Part shown: in pieces, positions 1-8,810 of the stretch | How positions within the stretch are numbered: position 1 is the first letter of the stretch | Layout of the letters: each line of letters opens with the position of its first letter | Assembly: GCA_905339405.1 (NCBI GenBank) | Contig: CAJPGC010000030.1 | Span: forward strand, 62,001 to 126,000 | Origin: an uncultured bacterium | GTDB lineage: Bacteria; Desulfobacterota; GWC2-55-46 | Length of the DNA: 64,000 nt | Direction: 5' to 3' | Made by a program: the position numbers and the translations under genes | Notes under the pieces: generated by a model | Database searches by the model: none | Told to the model about the DNA's origin: nothing | What the model saw: the letters and a program-made list of their open reading frames with translations, nothing else

Positions 1-2
1 AA

Positions 3-1403
3 GGCCACCTGCTCGTGGCCCTCTCCGGGCCCAGGGGCATATTCACGGTAAACGAGCTCGAGCGCCTCACCGGGCTTCCGGTAAAACCTGTATTCGCCTC
101 AGAAAAGCAGATACTCGACGCGATAAACAGGTTCTACGACAGGCTCTCCGGGTCGGCCCAGGACGTCATGAACGGGATGAGCGGCGAGTCAATAGAGTCG
201 ATATCGACGACCGAATGGGAAGAGCCCAAGGACCTCCTGGACGCCGCTGACGAGGCTCCCATCATAAGGCTCCTGAACTCGCTCCTTTTCAGGGCCGTCA
301 AGGACAGGGCCAGCGACATACACATCGAGCCCTATGAAAAAGAGGTCGAGGTCAGGTACAGGATAGACGGCGTACTGTACCCGGTGCTTACCCCTCCAAA
401 GAGTATACAAGAAGCCCTTGCGAGCAGGGTCAAGATAATGGCCGGACTCGACATTGCCGAAAAAAGGCTGCCGCAGGACGGCAAAATAAGGCTACTCGTC
501 GCCGGGAAGGACGTGTACGTCAGGGTGTCGGTCATGCCGACTTCGTACGGCGAAAGGATAGTGCTCCGCATACTCGACCGCAAGTCCGACATAATAACCC
601 TCGACATGCTCGGGCTCACGGCCCGCCAGGTCACGGTCCTCGAGGGGCTCCTTACGAGGAGCAGCGGAATAATCCTCGTGACCGGGCCAACCGGCTCGGG
701 AAAGACGACCACCCTCTACTCCGCCATAAACAGCATAAACTCGACCGCAAGGAACATCATCACTGTCGAAGACCCTGTCGAGTACCAGTTGAAGGGAATA
801 GGCCAGGTGCACGTGAACCCGAAGATAGGGCTCACCTTCGCCCACGGCCTGCGCTCAATCCTTAGGCAGGACCCCGACGTCATAATGGTCGGAGAGATAA
901 GGGACAGGGAGACGGCTGAGATAGCCATACAGGCCTCCCTAACCGGCCACCTCGTGCTCTCGACCCTCCACACGAACGACACCGCGAGCGCCATCACCAG
1001 GCTCGTGGACATGGGCATAGAGCCTTTCCTCGTGGCCTCGTCGCTCTCAGGCGTGCTGGCCCAGAGGCTCGTGAGGGTGCTGTGCCCCGAGTGCAAAAAG
1101 CAATACGAGCCGACGGCCGAAGAGGCTAAGCTCTTTCAGACCAGGCCCGCGAAGCTGTACGCCGCCAGTGGCTGCGACAAGTGCTTTTCCACCGGCTATT
1201 ACGGCAGGCTCGGCATATTCGAGTTCCTCGTGCCGGGCCAGGAGATGAGGCCGATGATATTGAAAAATCAGGACGCCGACACCCTGAAGAGGTACGCCAT
1301 ATCCAAAGGCATGCGCACGATGATGGAAGACGGACTTGAGAAGGCGGCCCTCGGGATGACGAGCGTGGAAGAGGTGCTGAGGGTCACGAAGGACGAGGAG
1401 TAG
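3..1403 (+). CDS. gspE: Type II secretion / type IV pilus assembly ATPase, GspE/PilB family (5' partial)
   Basis: Hexameric cytoplasmic ATPase that powers pseudopilus or pilus assembly. The reading frame is open from the window edge; codons before the first GTG (position 15) read GHLL, so the true start lies upstream and part of the N-terminal MshEN-like domain is missing. Visible motifs: Walker A GPTGSGKTT, Asp box and Walker B in DPDVIMVGEIRD, His box LVLSTLHTND, and the C-terminal zinc-binding CPEC...CDKC pairs typical of GspE and PilB. It is followed 9 bp later by gspF, the usual pairing. The sequence alone does not separate GspE from PilB, but the presence of a GspN homologue at 50910 favours type II secretion. 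Confidence 0.93.
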   Translation, partial: GHLLVALSGPRGIFTVNELERLTGLPVKPVFASEKQILDAINRFYDRLSGSAQDVMNGMSGESIESISTTEWEEPKDLLDAADEAPIIRLLNSLLFRAVKDRASDIHIEPYEKEVEVRYRIDGVLYPVLTPPKSIQEALASRVKIMAGLDIAEKRLPQDGKIRLLVAGKDVYVRVSVMPTSYGERIVLRILDRKSDIITLDMLGLTARQVTVLEGLLTRSSGIILVTGPTGSGKTTTLYSAINSINSTARNIITVEDPVEYQLKGIGQVHVNPKIGLTFAHGLRSILRQDPDVIMVGEIRDRETAEIAIQASLTGHLVLSTLHTNDTASAITRLVDMGIEPFLVASSLSGVLAQRLVRVLCPECKKQYEPTAEEAKLFQTRPAKLYAASGCDKCFSTGYYGRLGIFEFLVPGQEMRPMILKNQDADTLKRYAISKGMRTMMEDGLEKAALGMTSVEEVLRVTKDEE

Positions 1404-1412
1404 CAAGGACGT

Positions 1413-2615
1413 ATGCCTACATTCAGTTACAAAGCCTACAACAGGGGCGGCGGCCAGGTCGCGGGGAATATCGAAGCCGCAGGCCCGAAAGAAGCGGCAC
1501 AGTCGCTCAAGAACACCGGGCTCTACCCCACAGAGGTAAAGGAAGCTGGCAAGGAGGCGGGCAAAACGCTTTTCGGCCAGCGCGTAAGCCCCGGGGCCCT
1601 GGCGGCTGCGGCCAGACAGCTCGCGACCCTTATCTCGACCGGCACGTCCATCGCCGAAGCCCTCCAGGTGCTCGCTGAAAATACCGACAACCAAAAGCTC
1701 CGCGCAATTCTCCTTGAAACGAAAGACAGCGTCCTGGGCGGCAGCTCCCTTTCAAAGGCCCTATCGGCGAACCCTGATGTCTTCTCTCCACTGTTCAGAG
1801 GGCTCGTGCAGGCCGCAGAAGCGAGCGGCTCGCTTGACCAGGTGCTCCCCAGGCTTGCGGACTACCTCGAAAAAAGGGCGCGCATACGCTCTGAGGTACG
1901 GGCCGCCCTCACCTATCCGGCGCTCATGACGATAGTCGGCGCGGCGGTGCTCGCCTTCCTGTTCATCTTCGTCATCCCCAAGATATCGCGCATATTCGAG
2001 GACACCGGCACCAGGCTACCCTTCATAACGGTACTTCTCCTCTGGATGACAGACATCGTCCGCTCGTACTGGCCATTCCTGCTCGGGGCCATTGGGGGGG
2101 CTTACTGGTTCCTCATGCGCCGATCGAGGAGCGCCCGGGGCCGTGAGATGAAAGACAGGCTGCTCTTGAAGCTGCCGTGGTTCGGCGCAATCGTCTTGAG
2201 CTTCCACATGGCCAACCTTACAAGGACGCTCGGGACGCTCCTGAAGGGCGGCGTGCAGATGCTCAAGGCCCTCGAGATATGCAGGGAAGCTATCGACAAC
2301 AAGGTCTTCGACAAGGTGCTGGACCTGGCCGCGAAAGACTGCGCCGAGGGCAGCTCCCTTTCCGCGTCGCTCAAGAAATCCGCCCTGGTCCCTCCCCTTG
2401 TCTGCCACATGATAAGCGTCGGCGAAAGGAGCGGCAACCTTGACGAGATGCTCCTTAAGACCGCCGAGTCGTACGACGCCTACTTCGAGGACGGCGTTAA
2501 GCGCTCATTGAGCCTCATGGAGCCTGTCCTCATACTCGCGATGGGCCTCGTCGTGGGCTTCATCGTCCTTGCGATGCTCCTCCCCATCTTCGAGCTGAAC
2601 CAGACCATCCGCTGA
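1413..2615 (+). CDS. gspF: Type II secretion inner-membrane platform protein GspF
   Basis: Polytopic inner-membrane platform protein that couples the GspE ATPase to pseudopilin assembly. The 400 residues match the usual family length (about 400) and show two T2SSF domains (about 70-190 and 270-395). Hydrophobic segments lie near 170-190 (LMTIVGAAVLAFLFIFVIP), 215-235 and 370-392. The ATG is preceded by AAGGA at good spacing. No pseudopilin gene (gspG) follows; the next feature is a long hairpin and then a PilZ-like gene, so the secretion genes seem split in this genome. Confidence 0.93.
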   Translation: MPTFSYKAYNRGGGQVAGNIEAAGPKEAAQSLKNTGLYPTEVKEAGKEAGKTLFGQRVSPGALAAAARQLATLISTGTSIAEALQVLAENTDNQKLRAILLETKDSVLGGSSLSKALSANPDVFSPLFRGLVQAAEASGSLDQVLPRLADYLEKRARIRSEVRAALTYPALMTIVGAAVLAFLFIFVIPKISRIFEDTGTRLPFITVLLLWMTDIVRSYWPFLLGAIGGAYWFLMRRSRSARGREMKDRLLLKLPWFGAIVLSFHMANLTRTLGTLLKGGVQMLKALEICREAIDNKVFDKVLDLAAKDCAEGSSLSASLKKSALVPPLVCHMISVGERSGNLDEMLLKTAESYDAYFEDGVKRSLSLMEPVLILAMGLVVGFIVLAMLLPIFELNQTIR

Positions 2616-2640
2616 CAAAACCCCGCTTTTCAAGCCAGAG

Positions 2641-2678
2641 GGCGCGCGGAATTAATCCCGGATTAATTCCGCCGCGCC
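2641..2678. terminator. Strong hairpin downstream of gspF
   Basis: Arms at 2641-2657 and 2661-2678 are complementary over about 17 bp with one bulged base and a 3-nt loop (CCG). No T-run follows on either strand, so it is not a textbook intrinsic terminator. It may still end or protect the gspEF transcript. The rest of the 2616-2847 gap is AT-rich and holds nothing else I can name with confidence. Confidence 0.45.
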
Positions 2679-2847
2679 ATCCCGTTCATCCCAAAAGCAT
2701 ACCTTCTGGTATTAGTCAAAATACTACCGTTTTTTATTCTTTCGGTGGATTGTATTGGCACAATGCTCGGCTATCCTCTTCTTGTATGCGGCATCTGGAA
2801 AATCATTTAACAGGCCGGTCAATTATTTTGCAATCACAGGGGTTTCG

Positions 2848-3195
2848 ATGAGCCTCAGGATCTGCCCGGAATGCACAAAGGCGTTTTTCATGTCCCTTCT
2901 GGACAGCCATGCCAGGTGCCCGCATTGCGGCGTCTTCCTCGCGGACAGAAGGTGCTCCAAGAGGGAGCGCAAGGTCCGCCAGGTCACTTTCTCATTCAGC
3001 GGGTGCGTACAGAGGGCGAAAACGACCGATTTTTCCGGACACGGGGCCGGGATAGTATTCGCCGGGAAATATCTTGAAAAAGGCACGGTCATAGACGTCA
3101 CCATAAGCGGGCTCATCATAAAAAAGCCGGCGAGGATGGTCTGGTCGAAACAGGGCTCGGGCTCGCTAATATCAGCCGGGATAGAGCTCCTGTAA
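2848..3195 (+). CDS. Zinc-ribbon plus PilZ-like domain protein
   Basis: A 115-residue protein. Its N-terminus has two Cys pairs (CPEC at about 6-9 and CPHC near 25) resembling a small zinc ribbon. The remainder resembles a PilZ c-di-GMP-binding domain: a basic stretch (KRERKVR), the D-x-S-x-x-G motif in TDFSGHGAGI, and a closing AGIEL strand. The RxxxR arm is imperfect, so ligand binding is uncertain. I chose the ATG at 2848 because AGGGG precedes it at good spacing; an upstream in-frame TTG at 2755 has no ribosome binding site. It lies just before the export genes and could sense c-di-GMP for them, which is inference. Confidence 0.65.
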   Translation: MSLRICPECTKAFFMSLLDSHARCPHCGVFLADRRCSKRERKVRQVTFSFSGCVQRAKTTDFSGHGAGIVFAGKYLEKGTVIDVTISGLIIKKPARMVWSKQGSGSLISAGIELL

Positions 3196-3229
3196 AAACG
3201 CGGCACGGCCCGCGAGGAGGTTCCAGGGA

Positions 3230-3871
3230 ATGAGATCAAAGGTTTTGAAAAATATTTTTACTTTCGTTGCCGCGGCACTCCTTGTGCTTTCAGCCGGTGC
3301 GCAGCCCTCCGGGGCCGCTGAGAAGGCAGCGAAGCCCGCGAAGGAAAAGGACGCGAAGGCAGCCGCCAAGGCCATAGCGCAGAGCCCTGACTACGTCATA
3401 GGCATCGAGGACGTGCTCGAGATATCCGTCTGGAAGAACCCGGACGTTTCCAAGACCGTGATGGTGCGCCCCGACGGGATGATATCCCTGCCCCTGGTCG
3501 GAGACCTGAAGGCTGCCGGGCGCACTCCGGCACAGCTGAGGGACGCCCTGAACGAGGCCCTGAGCGAATACCAGGAGACGGTCGTCACATCCGTCATCGT
3601 CCAGGAAGTGAACAGCTACCGCATATTCATCCTCGGAGAGGTAATGAGCCCCGGCACGTACACGATGACCAGGAGGATGTCGCTCATACAGGCCATAGCC
3701 CTTGCGGGCGGCTTCAACCCCTTCGCCTCAAGGAAAATAGTCCTCGTGCGGGAGAACGGCTCAAGCATGGCCGAGAAGATTGAGATCAGCTTCGACGACA
3801 TCGTAGACGCGGACTCGAGGCGGGACAAGAACCTCATACTTAAACCCGGAGACACCGTCTTTGTACAGTAG
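3230..3871 (+). CDS. Polysaccharide export protein (Wza/EpsD-like, SLBB)
   Basis: Outer-membrane export channel component for exopolysaccharide. The 213 residues begin with a signal peptide (about 1-30, hydrophobic FVAAALLVLSAGA). A poly-export domain (about 54-130, starting DYVIGIEDVLEISVWKNPD) and a SLBB domain (about 130-213, FILGEVMSPGTY) follow. The length fits the short exosortase-associated forms rather than the larger E. coli Wza. No lipobox Cys is evident. Start supported by GAGGAGG. It overlaps the next gene by 11 bp and opens the export module. Confidence 0.9.
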   Translation: MRSKVLKNIFTFVAAALLVLSAGAQPSGAAEKAAKPAKEKDAKAAAKAIAQSPDYVIGIEDVLEISVWKNPDVSKTVMVRPDGMISLPLVGDLKAAGRTPAQLRDALNEALSEYQETVVTSVIVQEVNSYRIFILGEVMSPGTYTMTRRMSLIQAIALAGGFNPFASRKIVLVRENGSSMAEKIEISFDDIVDADSRRDKNLILKPGDTVFVQ

Positions 3872-5015
3872 ACACGCCATCAGGTGCGCGGCGGTCCTCG
3901 CGGCCCTGTTGATGGTCCCGGCTGCAACCGAGGCCAGGAACAACACCGTGACCCCGTCCATAACGCTTGACACCCGTTACGACTCGAACGTCCGGTTCAG
4001 GGGTTCAAAGGAAAACGAGGACGGGGACTTCGTCGCGTCGGTGAAGCCGTCCATAGAGTTCGCCAGGAAGGGCCGCCATTACAACTTCCGCGGGCTCTAC
4101 AGCCTTACCGCCGACTACCATCTCGAGGAGACGGACCTCAACAACCTGTCGCACAGCGCCGGGTTGAACTTCGACGCGGACCTCTCAAGGAAGTGGAGTT
4201 TCGCAGTTGGAGACAGGCTGGACTTCTACGAAGATTCGCTGAGGGCCGTAGGCGAAGGCATACTGGTTACGCGCACCGACATACTCTCGAACACGGCGTA
4301 CGCGAGCTTGAGCCGTCAGTTGTCCGTCAAGACTGCCGCAACAGTCACGGTAAAGGACAGGATACAGGAGTTTGACGACCCGCAGCTCGTCGACTCAAGG
4401 ACAGATTCAGCCGGGCTGAGCGCCACGCACAGGTACAGCCAGACAGGGACTGCGAACGCCGCGTACTCATTCACGGTCTTCGATTTCGATACTTCGGAGA
4501 GCGAGATAATCTCTCACGGAATAAGCCTCGGGTTCAGGGAGGCGGTCTCGTCGAGCATGAACCTCGAGCTCGGCGGCGGGGTCGAGTACGCGAATTACGC
4601 GGGCTCAGAGGACAACGACCTTTTCCTGACCGGGCACGCAAGCATCGAGAAAGCCTTGAAGAACTCATACATGACGCTCATGTACGAGCGGGCGATGACG
4701 ACGCCCACTGGGCTCACCGACGAGATAAGCATAAGGGATTCGGTCACGTTCATCTGGGACTTCACGGTAAGCAGGGAGGTATCGGCGTCGTTTTTCACGG
4801 GACTTGCCAGGAACAGGAGCGAGCCTTCCGGAAGAGTCGGAGTCGACTCGATAGTGGCTGAATTGTCCGGGAACTGGAAACCCTACAGGTGGCTTATCCT
4901 GGGCGCAGGGCTCTCACATTACCAGCAGTGGCCGGAAGACAGCTTCGACATCGGCCTTAAAAGAAACAAGGTCTTCATAAACGCAACACTAATCGGAGAA
5001 GCTTGGAGGTTCTGA
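3861..5015 (+). CDS. Outer-membrane beta-barrel protein, exopolysaccharide-locus type
   Basis: Predicted secreted barrel of 384 residues: signal peptide (about 1-25, AAVLAALLMVPAATEA), then alternating hydrophobic/polar strands throughout (for example MNLELGGGVEYANYAG, SYMTLMYERAMT) ending in an aromatic residue (AWRF), as in outer-membrane barrels. Such barrels commonly sit between the Wza and Wzz genes in exosortase loci and may help export. The start is a TTG overlapping the previous stop; no later start keeps the signal peptide. I recognise the type, not a specific named family member. Confidence 0.75.
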   Translation: MYSRHAIRCAAVLAALLMVPAATEARNNTVTPSITLDTRYDSNVRFRGSKENEDGDFVASVKPSIEFARKGRHYNFRGLYSLTADYHLEETDLNNLSHSAGLNFDADLSRKWSFAVGDRLDFYEDSLRAVGEGILVTRTDILSNTAYASLSRQLSVKTAATVTVKDRIQEFDDPQLVDSRTDSAGLSATHRYSQTGTANAAYSFTVFDFDTSESEIISHGISLGFREAVSSSMNLELGGGVEYANYAGSEDNDLFLTGHASIEKALKNSYMTLMYERAMTTPTGLTDEISIRDSVTFIWDFTVSREVSASFFTGLARNRSEPSGRVGVDSIVAELSGNWKPYRWLILGAGLSHYQQWPEDSFDIGLKRNKVFINATLIGEAWRF

Positions 5016-5019
5016 GGCC

Positions 5020-6510
5020 ATGGAGGAATCCAGGAAAACAATTTTCGACCAGTTCGCCATTTTCATACACAGGAAGTGGCTGTTCATCGTACCGCTTATA
5101 ATCGGCTCTGTCGCCGGGCTCGCGGTCAGCTTCGAACTCCCTGAGAAATACAGCTCCACGACCCTCATCCTCGTCGAGGAGCAGCAGATACCTGAAGAGT
5201 ACGTCACGCCCACGGACAAGACGCCGTTCAGCCAGAGGCTCAACGTCATAAGCCAGCAGATATTGAGCAGGACCAGGCTCGAAAAGATAATAAAGGAATT
5301 CGGCCTCTACAGCCAGCAGGGCCCCGGGCTCGTGGACAAAGCCAAAAGCCTTATCACGGGTTCGGCCACCGAAGCCCCCACGCCTGACGAGATAATAGAG
5401 CAGATGCGCGCTGACATACAGTTCACCGTCATCGGCGAGCAGAACCCCAAAAAACAGCAGGGCTCCGGCGGCAACGCCTTCTCCATAACCTACAGCGGGG
5501 AAGACCCTCAGACGACCATGCAGGTAACGAACACCCTGTCGTCCCTCTTTATAGAGGAGAACCTCAAGGTGCGCGAGCAGTACGCCGAGGGCACCTCGGA
5601 GTTCCTCTCATCAGAACTCGAGACGGCCCAGCAGGAGCTCTCGGTACTCGAACAGAAACTCAAGGACTTCAAGCAGGCGCACATGGGCACGCTGCCAGGA
5701 CAGCTGGACGCGAACCTCCGCACGCTCGACAGGCTCCAGCTCGAGCTTCAGACGGTATCGGCGCAGCTCAAGACCAACGAGGACAGGAAGCTGGTCCTCG
5801 ATGAGCAGATGAAGTACAACGCTCCCATGGCCGTCTCCCCTGCGGTGCAGGGCTCGCTGGCCGCGGAGCTCGAGGGCGCGAGGGCCGAGCTCGGCCAGAT
5901 GCTCTCGGTCTACAAGGAGAGCTACCCGGACGTAATAATATTGAGAAAACGCATAAAGGACCTTGAAAGGCAGGTGCAGGGCGAGGTGGTCGAAGAGCCC
6001 GCGAAAGGCCCGGCCCCGCCGAAGGTGATGCACCCGGCCTACTCTGAGCTCATGGCGGTAAAGTCGCAGATAACGACGCTTACGCGCCGTGAAGCCAACA
6101 TCAGAAAGCAGATAGACCAGTACTCGTCCAGGGTTGAGCTTACGCCCGCGAGCGAACAGCAGCTCTCCGACCTTCAGAGGGACTACGACATCTCCCTGCA
6201 GAACTACCAGGCCCTGCTTGAGAAGAAGATGAGCGCGAGGCTCTCCGAAAACCTCGAAAAGCGCCAGAAGGGCGCGAGGTTCAGGGTCGTCGACCCTGCG
6301 AACGTCCCCCAGAGCCCGGACCAGCCGAACAAGCCGCTGGTCATCACCATCGGCACGCTGGCCGGCGCCGCCGTCGGGATAGGCCTCGTGTTCCTGGTCG
6401 AGTTTATGAACCCGGCTTTCAGGAAGCCCGAGGACTTCGAAGGCGTCATCGACTCACCGGTGTTGACGAGCATTCCCCTTTTCTCGCTGGGAGAGGCCGT
6501 AAAAAAATAA
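5020..6510 (+). CDS. Chain-length determinant (Wzz/GumC-like), exosortase-locus type
   Basis: Inner-membrane polysaccharide co-polymerase controlling chain length. Wzz domain with first membrane helix at about 24-44 (WLFIVPLIIGSVAGLAVSF), a long periplasmic coiled coil (about 195-400), a GNVR-like stretch near the second helix, and membrane helix about 440-462 (LVITIGTLAGAAVGIGLVFLV). The 496 residues match exosortase-associated chain-length proteins. It lacks a fused kinase domain; the kinase is separate (7594). ATG with GAGG upstream, 4 bp after the barrel gene. Confidence 0.9.
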   Translation: MEESRKTIFDQFAIFIHRKWLFIVPLIIGSVAGLAVSFELPEKYSSTTLILVEEQQIPEEYVTPTDKTPFSQRLNVISQQILSRTRLEKIIKEFGLYSQQGPGLVDKAKSLITGSATEAPTPDEIIEQMRADIQFTVIGEQNPKKQQGSGGNAFSITYSGEDPQTTMQVTNTLSSLFIEENLKVREQYAEGTSEFLSSELETAQQELSVLEQKLKDFKQAHMGTLPGQLDANLRTLDRLQLELQTVSAQLKTNEDRKLVLDEQMKYNAPMAVSPAVQGSLAAELEGARAELGQMLSVYKESYPDVIILRKRIKDLERQVQGEVVEEPAKGPAPPKVMHPAYSELMAVKSQITTLTRREANIRKQIDQYSSRVELTPASEQQLSDLQRDYDISLQNYQALLEKKMSARLSENLEKRQKGARFRVVDPANVPQSPDQPNKPLVITIGTLAGAAVGIGLVFLVEFMNPAFRKPEDFEGVIDSPVLTSIPLFSLGEAVKK

Positions 6511-6541
6511 ACACGCTCGCAGGAAAAAGGAAGGTAGGACC

Positions 6542-7585
6542 GTGTTCAACCTGAACTGGATAAGAAAACTGATCTTCTGGGAGAGGGACTACGGCGCCCA
6601 ACTCGCGCCAGCGCCAATGGCCTTGCGCCCTGTGCGCGCCACCAGCCCTTACGGAACTTCGATCTGGTCCGTGGGCGGCGGCAAAGGCGGCGTCGGGAAA
6701 AGCCTTGTCGCCTCGAACCTGGCGCTTTCCCTGTCGAAACAGGGCAAAAAAGTCCTGCTTGTCGACGCCGACCTCGGGGCCGCCAACCTGCACACTTTCC
6801 TGGGAGTAGAAGGCGGCAAGGGGGCCCTGTCGAGCTTCCTTAAGGACGAGATATCGGACATCGGGTCGCTCATCTCCAAGACCCCATTTCCAAACCTCGA
6901 CCTCATAAGCGGCGCGAAGGACTCTCTTGACGTAGCGGACGTAAGGAACGCCCAGGTCACGAGGCTCCGCGAGGCCCTCAAAAAGGTCGAATACGACTAC
7001 GCTGTCCTGGACATCGGCCCGGGGACCTCCTCCAACCTCCTCGACATGTTCCTCATGGGCAACGAGGGGATAATCCTCTCGACGCCGGAGCCGACTACCA
7101 TAGAGAACAACTACAGGTTCCTCAAATGCCTCTTCCTGAGAAAGATAAAGTCCATCGCCGACTCACAGGAAGACGGATTGCTGAACGGCATGCTACAGAA
7201 GATATTCAGCGACAAGTGGTCGCAGAGGGTCAAGACGGTTGCGGACATAGTCGAGCAGATCTCAATGCTGGACTTCGACCAGGGCAGGATGCTCAAGGAG
7301 GACCTCGCGGCCACGAGCATCTCGATGATAATGAACCAGACGAAAAGGAACGAAGACGCGGAGATGGGTGACTCGATACGGAAGGCCTGCACCGATTATT
7401 TCGGAATGGACATAGGGTATCTCGGCTCCGTGGGTTATGAGGAGACCGTCAGCGAATCTGTAAGGCTGAGGAGACCGCTGGTCATGCACTACAGCGCATC
7501 CAGGGCTGCCAGGTCAATCGAGGGGTGTCTGGAGAAGCTCATGAACAGAGCAAACAAAACTCAACCCGTCACAATCCAATTCTAA
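6542..7585 (+). CDS. MinD/ParA-like P-loop ATPase
   Basis: Cytoplasmic SIMIBI ATPase of 347 residues. A deviant Walker A (GGGKGGVGKS, about 45-54) is followed by VLLVDADLGAAN and VLDIGPGT (Walker B region). The N-terminal 40 residues are an unassigned extension. It resembles FlhG/MinD-type regulators rather than BY-kinases, having no tyrosine tail. Placed between the Wzz-like and kinase genes, it may position the export machinery, which is inference. GTG start with GGAAGG upstream. Confidence 0.8.
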   Translation: MFNLNWIRKLIFWERDYGAQLAPAPMALRPVRATSPYGTSIWSVGGGKGGVGKSLVASNLALSLSKQGKKVLLVDADLGAANLHTFLGVEGGKGALSSFLKDEISDIGSLISKTPFPNLDLISGAKDSLDVADVRNAQVTRLREALKKVEYDYAVLDIGPGTSSNLLDMFLMGNEGIILSTPEPTTIENNYRFLKCLFLRKIKSIADSQEDGLLNGMLQKIFSDKWSQRVKTVADIVEQISMLDFDQGRMLKEDLAATSISMIMNQTKRNEDAEMGDSIRKACTDYFGMDIGYLGSVGYEETVSESVRLRRPLVMHYSASRAARSIEGCLEKLMNRANKTQPVTIQF

Positions 7586-7593
7586 AGGGAATT

Positions 7594-8592
7594 ATGGAGC
7601 ATAAAAAAGAGAAGACCTATTACGAGATCCTCGAAGTGAACTCCAAGGCTCCCATGAGCGAGATAGAACAGGCGTACAGGAAATCGAAGTCGCTCTACGG
7701 GGGCGACTCCATGGCCCTGTACTCTCTGTACACGCCGGAGGAGCGCCAGGACAAGCTCAAGCAGCTCGAGGACATCCTTGAGACGCTGACGGACCCCGTC
7801 AAGAGAAAATCTTACGACCAGTACATCGGCAGCCTTTCAGCCGCTCCAGCGGCTGAAAAGAGCCCGCAGCTGAAAGAGGCAGCCAGGGACGTCTTCGACG
7901 AGTACAACGAGGCCGGGGCTTTCAGGGACAGGATAAGCTTCAAAAAACAGCTCCCCATCATGGAGGGCAAGGACGCGATGATCTGCGAGAGGTACAGGAT
8001 ACTGTACACGAGGCTCGAGCAGATAAGCTCTAAAAAAGCGTTCAAGTCATTCGCGGTGACAAGCGCGGTAAAAGGTGAAGGCAAGACGACGACTTCGCTG
8101 AACCTGGCCTGGCTGATGGCCAACGAGTTCGGCAAGAAGGTGCTGCTCATCGAGAGCGACTTCAGGAACCCTTCCATCTCCTCCAACTACATCAGCATGG
8201 GAAGGCTGAGCGGCCTTGTGGACGTCATAAACGGGGAAGCTGACATAAGGTCGGCCATAAACAGGTTCGAGGACACGAGGCTCTACCTGCTGCCGGCGCG
8301 CACCAGCGTCAAGAACTCGTCGATGCTGGTCGACTCGCAGGGCATGAAGAACGTGCTTGAGCGGGCCAAGAGCGACTTCGACTACGTCATCGTCGATTCT
8401 CCGCCGATCCTTCCGCTCGTCGACATGAACATACTTTCGAAGATGGTGGACGGCCTCCTCCTTGTCGTGAAGGCAGGCTCGACGCCCAAGGACCTCGTAA
8501 GAAAAGCAGTGAACTCGCTCCCGAACAAAAACGTCTCGGGTGTCGTCTTGAACGGAGCCGACGACAATCACATGAAGAAATACTATTACTGA
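7594..8592 (+). CDS. J-domain-like / BY-type tyrosine autokinase fusion
   Basis: 332 residues. Residues about 8-78 look like a degenerate J domain (YYEILEV, helix II AYRKSK, then LTDPVKRKSYD); the HPD tripeptide is replaced by YGGDS. Residues about 125-332 are a CpsD/CapB-type BY-kinase: Walker A AVKGEGKTTT (158-167), Walker A' VLLIESDF, Walker B YVIVDSPP, and a terminal tyrosine cluster (KKYYY). BY-kinases phosphorylate such tails and cycle with Wzz to drive polymerisation. The start is ATG 7594, with AAAGGGA upstream and 8 bp after the previous stop. No membrane helix is present; the adaptor is probably the 5020 protein. Confidence 0.88.
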   Translation: MEHKKEKTYYEILEVNSKAPMSEIEQAYRKSKSLYGGDSMALYSLYTPEERQDKLKQLEDILETLTDPVKRKSYDQYIGSLSAAPAAEKSPQLKEAARDVFDEYNEAGAFRDRISFKKQLPIMEGKDAMICERYRILYTRLEQISSKKAFKSFAVTSAVKGEGKTTTSLNLAWLMANEFGKKVLLIESDFRNPSISSNYISMGRLSGLVDVINGEADIRSAINRFEDTRLYLLPARTSVKNSSMLVDSQGMKNVLERAKSDFDYVIVDSPPILPLVDMNILSKMVDGLLLVVKAGSTPKDLVRKAVNSLPNKNVSGVVLNGADDNHMKKYYY

Positions 8593-8810
8593 CCGTAGCG
8601 GCCGTGATGCCGCTTGAAAGACCAGCCCGCACGGCCCTTTAAAGCCGCTGGACGGGTACTTGATTGAGCCTTTCCCCGCGGCGGGTTCATCCCCTACTCC
8701 GGTAAAGCACTGGGCCAATCAACCGAATATTCCTGAAGCCAGGCCGCCTGGGAAATGGGCTCTATCGCGGCCCAAGGGACGCTTATTTTCAAAAAGCCGA
8801 AAGGAAGGCG

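Noticed and set aside
2755..2770. TGGCAC resembling a sigma-54 -24 box before the PilZ-like gene
   Set aside because: The -12 GC is not at the required 10-bp spacing (the GC dinucleotide is one base too far and TTGC is absent).
8660..8800. Partial sigma-54-like matches in the gap before the NusG paralogue gene
   Set aside because: Only GG or GC halves match; neither candidate has both -24 and -12 boxes.
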